Source: Epiperipatus broadwayi (taxonomy: Eukaryota; Onychophora; Udeonychophora; Euonychophora; Peripatidae). From it: a stretch of 64,000 nucleotides of DNA. The translations under genes and the position numbers were made by a program. Location: the NCBI GenBank assembly GCA_028023455.1, contig JAQFVV010012402.1:17550935-17614934 (forward strand). The letters run 5' to 3'. The notes under the pieces were generated by a model. It saw only the letters and a list, made by a program, of their open reading frames with translations, did not search any database and was not told the origin of the DNA. Position 1 is the stretch's first letter, and every line of letters starts with the position of its first letter. Shown here piece by piece: positions 57,867 to 64,000 of the stretch.

Positions 57867-60714
57867 TAATATATACATATATATATATATAGTTATACTT
57901 ACAATTTTGTTTTAATTAACACATTTTGTATATATATATATATATAATCAAAATATCATATATATGGCGGTAAATGTTTAATCTACTTGCTTCCCGTGCT
58001 GTATACCATAGTCATGGATCACTTCTTTTAATCAAAGTAGATTTAATGATTCCAAGATACTTGGATGATGGAACATAATGATCAATCTAATTTTTGCAAT
58101 TAATCCTAGCAGCTTTCGCTAAATATTAAATTCTTAAAGTCATTCGCACTTTAACATATATATGCATGCCATTATTATCATCATCATTATTATCATCATT
58201 AGCAATCTTGTCTAAAGATATCGACATTCTAATTCCGGTAAAAGGGATAAACAAAGAAACATAAAAAAAAAATTGAATATCAAAAATTATTTTGTATAAA
58301 TCCCCTCCCTCCAATAAAAAGAGCCGCAAGGAAAGAGATGAAAAATAGATTTATGAAAAATATGAATTTCTGAATGGCTTTAGATGTATTTGAATAGAAT
58401 ATGAGAAAATCTGTATACAGGCCAACGAAAATGTAAAAAACCTTTTAAAAATAAACGAAAACAAAAAAATTACTTAGATACTTTGATTTATTCATAAATT
58501 TTTAATATTTAAACATTCATGATATGCATTAATTATTCTATATTAATGCTGAATTCATAAAAATAATGTTGTAAATCACATTTTCCTTCTCTTTATGTCA
58601 TTAAAATATTTATTTACAAATTATAAGCAAATAAAAAATAGGTTTGTGCTTATTATGATATAAAAAACTGTGAGATTGTAGTCAAAAAGCGGCATATGGC
58701 TTGCATCTCCTGCTCAAGACCTTTAAAATGATTTATTTAATATTTAAAAAAAGCCTTTTAGTTCGTTCTTCAGCAATTCATTTTTTAAAGGTTTTAAACT
58801 TAATTACAGATTCATTGTATTTTATCTTCAACCATATCCCCCCAATGAAAGCACTCCTATTATTTTTTTATAATGTAAATGATGTCTATTTGAAAACTGT
58901 GCTTAAGTTCACTATAAAATACAATTAAAATGATTTCACATTAATTTATTTGTCCATATTAACAGAAATGACACAAAACAAGTTAGAAGACATGAATTTT
59001 ATAACCTTGTCTTTATGTTTACAGAATATTATGTAGCACTATAAAAGAAAAAAAATCAATACTTTTATGAAGCATTAAGATCCAAAGTACATGAATTGAA
59101 GTAGTTATATTAAGAATGCCGCCTATTTGTATAATTAGTAAAATAACGATTATAAAGTAAATTTTGTATTTTTTTTTCCAATTTTGGTAATATCTTTATT
59201 GGTATAGAGTATATTTATTATATTTTGATATATTCAATAGAAAAATTTCATTTATTCATATATGTAAATATTAAAAATTTTAATGAGATTATCCTTTTAT
59301 GTTTTGATTTTATTTTAGTTATTCTACGTCATAATCAGATACGCAACCAATTAAAAACTAGATCAGTAAGTTGAAATCATATTTAATAATAATATTTATT
59401 TATTTTACTGTGTATATGTATATACTAAAAACATATAAATACATTTTTCTCTTCTATTTAAGTTATTACATTATTATATTAAATATTAATATAAATTTAA
59501 AAACTGATAATATAAATAATTTTTCTAAACTTTTAGAAATTAAGTTTGACAAATAACCATAAGTATAAAAAATAGAGTCTCTCTTACTTAGGATGATAGT
59601 TATTGCATTGTTTATCAAACTTACAACCTGAGTTTGAGTTCTGACAGTGTAAACCTTGAATTTTTTTCTAGGTTTGAATAATTTTAGGATTATTCATTTT
59701 AAGTAGCAACCAAAGCTACCTAAGATAGCCATCCAATAACCATTAGTAAATGGATATATTACTATTATTAGCTAGAAGATTCCACTTTAATCTGGAGTTA
59801 ATGCTGACTGTAAAAAAATAACTTTATTAACAAGGAATAAATTAATAAATCTCTACTATAGATGTGTGTAAGAAAGAAAAAAAAAAGAGGCACATTTTGA
59901 GTGGCTAAGTAACAAATAGCAAAAACTGCTTATCCCAGAAAATTTGGACTACAAAGATTCCAAAAACCATTTAAAGATTATATGAAGATTGTTCAGATTT
60001 TATTTTAAATTGTATAGATTAGATATTCAATTGCACTAATAAATAATGTGTGTATGTAATATATATAATTTATTCTAGTTGCATTTCTTGTAACGGGATA
60101 AAATTGATTTCCATTATTGTCCACTAGTTTGGTCAGCATTTGATGTGGAATAAAAGAAATTGCCCTACAGTTTTTTTAGACCTTCATTTATTTCTGACAC
60201 AAAAATAAAATAAAAGATAATGAAGAAATACCTTTATGATTTAAATACTATTTGTAACAGAGCAAAACATATACAATTAAATCTGTTATAACCTGTATAA
60301 AATTATATAGTTCAGTCATTGGTCACACTATAAAATAACAATAGATCCCATACATATTATTATTCAGACTGTCCATTATACTAAAATAATATAATGATGA
60401 CGATATTTATTAAAATCTAATTCTGTTCAAGCAGTATTTAAAACAAAAGAAAACAAACAAGATCATCACTTCAAATATCACCAAATCTATTCATTATCTA
60501 AAATAAACTACAATATGTAGTTAAATCATATATCATTATCCTAAACAATAATATATGGCTACGATATCCATTTAATTTATAACTGAATGAAACCGAAATT
60601 AAATGATTAAATAACTTAAGTTATATTATACTTTATTGTGTAAATGTATGCTAATATTTAATTATATATTTTACAATTATAAATTTTATTAAAGGCACAT
60701 TATTATATTAAGTA
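57867..60714. other. AT-rich non-coding stretch
   Basis: AT microsatellites lie near 57877-57891 and 57932-57946. A weak tRNA-like segment lies near 59590-59645 (GAGTTTGAGTTC). Otherwise nothing was recognised. Confidence 0.55.
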
Positions 60715-61228
<514 letters not shown>

Positions 61229-61413
61229 ATATTTTACCTAAATAAACTTGTTCATAAATGATTATGATAACATTTTGAAATTGTTTTATAAACTTACAAT
61301 ATCTCTAATGTTTAAATAAAATAAAACCATTAATCAGTTTTATATTAAGTTTAATAAAATGTTAAATAATATTAACTTAACTATATTCTGCTTTATATCA
61401 ATCTACTTTTATT

Positions 61414-61457
61414 ACTTAAGTTATATATATATATATATATATATATATAACTTAAGT
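61414..61457. repeat. Perfect 44-bp palindrome with AT core
   Basis: ACTTAAGTTA...TAACTTAAGT around an AT array, self-complementary over its full length. Confidence 0.93.
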
Positions 61458-61465
61458 ATTCATTT

Positions 61466-61503
<38 letters not shown>

Positions 61504-61513
61504 AAATGAATAC
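61456..61513. repeat. Perfect 58-bp palindrome with AT core
   Basis: GTATTCATTTTGATAT...ATATCAAAATGAATAC. It overlaps the end of the preceding palindrome by two bases. Confidence 0.93.
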
Positions 61514-64000
61514 TCAACAAGAACATATTATCGACTAATCTATTAGATAACCTTGCATTTATAATATCCAATCATATAATTATATCAAATATACAGTAGG
61601 TTTCTATTAGATATTTACTGAATCACAATCAACTAATCTTATCGATCTGTTTTAAATTTCATGTAAATCAATTATTAAAATGGCTTTTATAACAATTAAA
61701 CCATATAACGCAATTATTCACATTTATTTTAGGCAAAGATAGGCACTAAGAATTAATAGTTAATTAAATTTATGATCCACCTCAAATAAGTTTAAAGATA
61801 ATTAAGGCAAATTATGACTGAAGACGGAATAAAATCTATTACTGTCTTTATATCTGAACAAGATAAGCTCTTAATAATTAACCAGGAACTAATTACATTA
61901 TTTATACAATTGATCTTAACTTAGATAAAGCTAACATATATTTCAATATAATGACCACATAAAGTTTATCTCTAATTAGACTTAATAATAATCATATAAT
62001 AATAAAAATTATATATATAACCATAATTCATTTACCGATATTGGTTTGATTTAGATTAAAATTTAATTATTAAAAGACAAGTGAGATTTTCTTTATATTG
62101 ACAGTTCATCTTATCTTCTTTTAAATTTGTTGTCACAAATTACTTTGCCCATGTATAAAATAATTAGACAAGTTTATTAGATTTCAATTAAATTAAATGT
62201 ATTAATTTATAATAAGTAATTAATATAATATAAAAAAATATTTAACTGATTAAAATTGCAACCAATTAATAAGTATACATGCAATTTTTTTTTAATACCT
62301 AATAATCTGACTGATCTTAATCCAATATTTATCAATCTGATTATCCATTACTCTATAATAATTTATAACAAATAACAAATAAATATATGTTAATTACAAG
62401 AGTGTGTTGTATGGCAACACACTATATATTGTACCCTTTTGTTTAGGTTAGAATGGATTATTTCTAATAATTTACTGGAAAATTTTAAATTTTGAAGTTG
62501 GGTAAAGGATGATGTATGTTATGTGTTAATAATCTTTGAATAATTTAGTTAAGGCAAGTAAAATAATTGATGTATAATATTAGGTTGGTGTTTGTAAGAA
62601 AACAGTTAACTAAAAATCATTATAAGATAGTATGGTTGGGAGGACTGGCCATAGGAAATACGGATTTAGTAAGTCTTATAAATAAATAATTAGGGTAAAT
62701 TTTAAAAGTAATGCTTTAAAGTTAAATGAATAGATTATTCAATAATAATAATTGTATTTAGTAGTTATTTTTTAAAATCCTTTAATTAAAAGTGATAATG
62801 TAGTGATTAAAGTGTATATTCGATTTTATAATATTAAAATAATTATTTTAAAATTGTGCTATAATAGTGATTATGTAATATTTTATAAATTAAATTATTT
62901 CTTTTAATTTTATTTAAATTATTAGCAGTCTTATTTAATTTTGTAAATCACGTGACACACACCTGTGTTTGAAAATAAAATAATATTATCTGTTATAAAT
63001 GTTAAATTGGATTTTTAAAGTGAATATAATAAATAAAATCAGATTTATGTTTTTTGTTGAAAATAAATATGTTAGGTTTAAAATAAAGGTAGAAATGGTA
63101 ATAAATATTTAAATGTGATTTTTAAAAGTTATTTTAAAGTATTTAGTAAGTGTAAATAAAATGTGAAAATTAATTAAGAATTGAATAATATAATAAAAAT
63201 AAATATTTAATAAATTATTATTAACTTTAACTTTAAACCGGCATTCGTGATCCCAGGTAATTTGAGGTAAGAATTGTTTAATGGACCAATCAGAGATGGA
63301 ATCAGCTTGAGCATTTAAGAGCTGTTTAGATTTTGGCAGACTATTATTAAACTATTTTTTTCATGCTATGTACTATAACATCTATAACATTGTTAGTATT
63401 TCTACAATTTCAGTAAAGTAGTTAGTAGTGTAATAATCAATTTTATTTAACTTCAATTTTATAAAAGTACAGTAGTCTATTATTATAAGATCATGGGATA
63501 TAGAAATATGGTGTTGCTAAAAAAATAAATAATTCCTTGCTTTGCCAATCTGCTTTGTTCAATTTGTCATTAACTTAAACATGAAGAAGTCATCACTAAA
63601 TATAAAAAAATTGATGGAAATATTCAAGTGTTATTATCGTATAAAGCATATAATTTTGCCTGTGTTGATAGGTCATATTAATTTATGACTAAATTTCATA
63701 AAAAGAATGTCACAGAGAAAATATATAAAAAAAATTTCATTAAAAGATATAAAGTGAAATGATATAATATAATTTTATGAAGAAAATTTATTTAAAATAT
63801 GATGGAAAAATGCTTTTAAAGGAAAAAACTTTTAAATTTGACCAAGCAATTATTTTAGAACGTTGAGATATTTCTTTCTGAAGAAATATTGGAAATATTT
63901 TAAAACTGGAATTTTTCCTAGAAAATATAAAAATTAAGATCATTTTGCAAATATGATTTATATCATATTTAAAAAATATTCCAAGTTAGTAATTAAAGTA
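61514..64000. other. AT-rich non-coding stretch
   Basis: A small hairpin, GTGTGTTG-TATGG-CAACACAC, lies at about 62402-62422. No gene was seen to the window end. Confidence 0.55.

Overview
The window is very AT-rich eukaryotic DNA, almost certainly from an invertebrate animal genome with long, repeat-filled intergenic space. The evidence is long AT, ATT and TAC microsatellites, a tRNA-derived SINE with an A-tail, an RTE-type LINE, a Penelope-like element with a GIY-YIG endonuclease, a Merlin DNA transposon, and one exon with consensus animal splice sites. The sequence does not fix the clade. Cephalopod, flatworm, cnidarian and arachnid genomes could all look like this. No bacterial, organellar or CRISPR content was seen.

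Layout. 1-1660: two inverted, diverged copies of an unknown repeat, the left one split by a young SINE (507-613). 4638-6911: a 5'-truncated RTE-clade LINE with an open 738-codon reverse-transcriptase frame and 11-bp target-site duplications. 7405-20000: AT-rich DNA with several tandem duplications. 20350-21115: an inverted pair of tRNA-like repeats. 22408-24658: a complete Merlin (IS1016/ISXO2-like) transposon with about 58-bp terminal inverted repeats; its transposase is broken by two TGA codons. 24946-25836: the only good host-gene candidate, an internal exon on the minus strand encoding a secreted Gly/Leu-rich repeat protein. 27150-28980: irregular satellites. 31432-33628: a decayed Penelope-like element whose 3' region carries a hammerhead-ribozyme-like core.

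38196-48856: two 2.9-3.3 kb direct repeats enclose minus-strand remnants of a Ty3/Gypsy-type retrotransposon (acidic/basic coiled-coil gag-like region and a duplicated integrase GPY/F tail). The layout suggests an LTR element with exceptionally long LTRs, but no primer-binding site was found next to the repeats. 49430-52540: two LINE fragments in opposite orientation. 57356-57866 and 60715-61228: two foldback/MITE-like elements, one with exact 100-bp internal repeats and one with a TAC microsatellite core. 61414-61513: two abutting AT-cored palindromes.

The window is therefore mostly a record of transposon activity of different ages. Young insertions are the RTE LINE, the SINE and the 347-bp insertion inside one long repeat. 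Old ones are the Penelope-like element, the Gypsy remnant and the opposed LINE pieces. The only gene with plausible cellular function is the Gly/Leu-rich secreted protein, which lies about 290 bp from the Merlin terminus.
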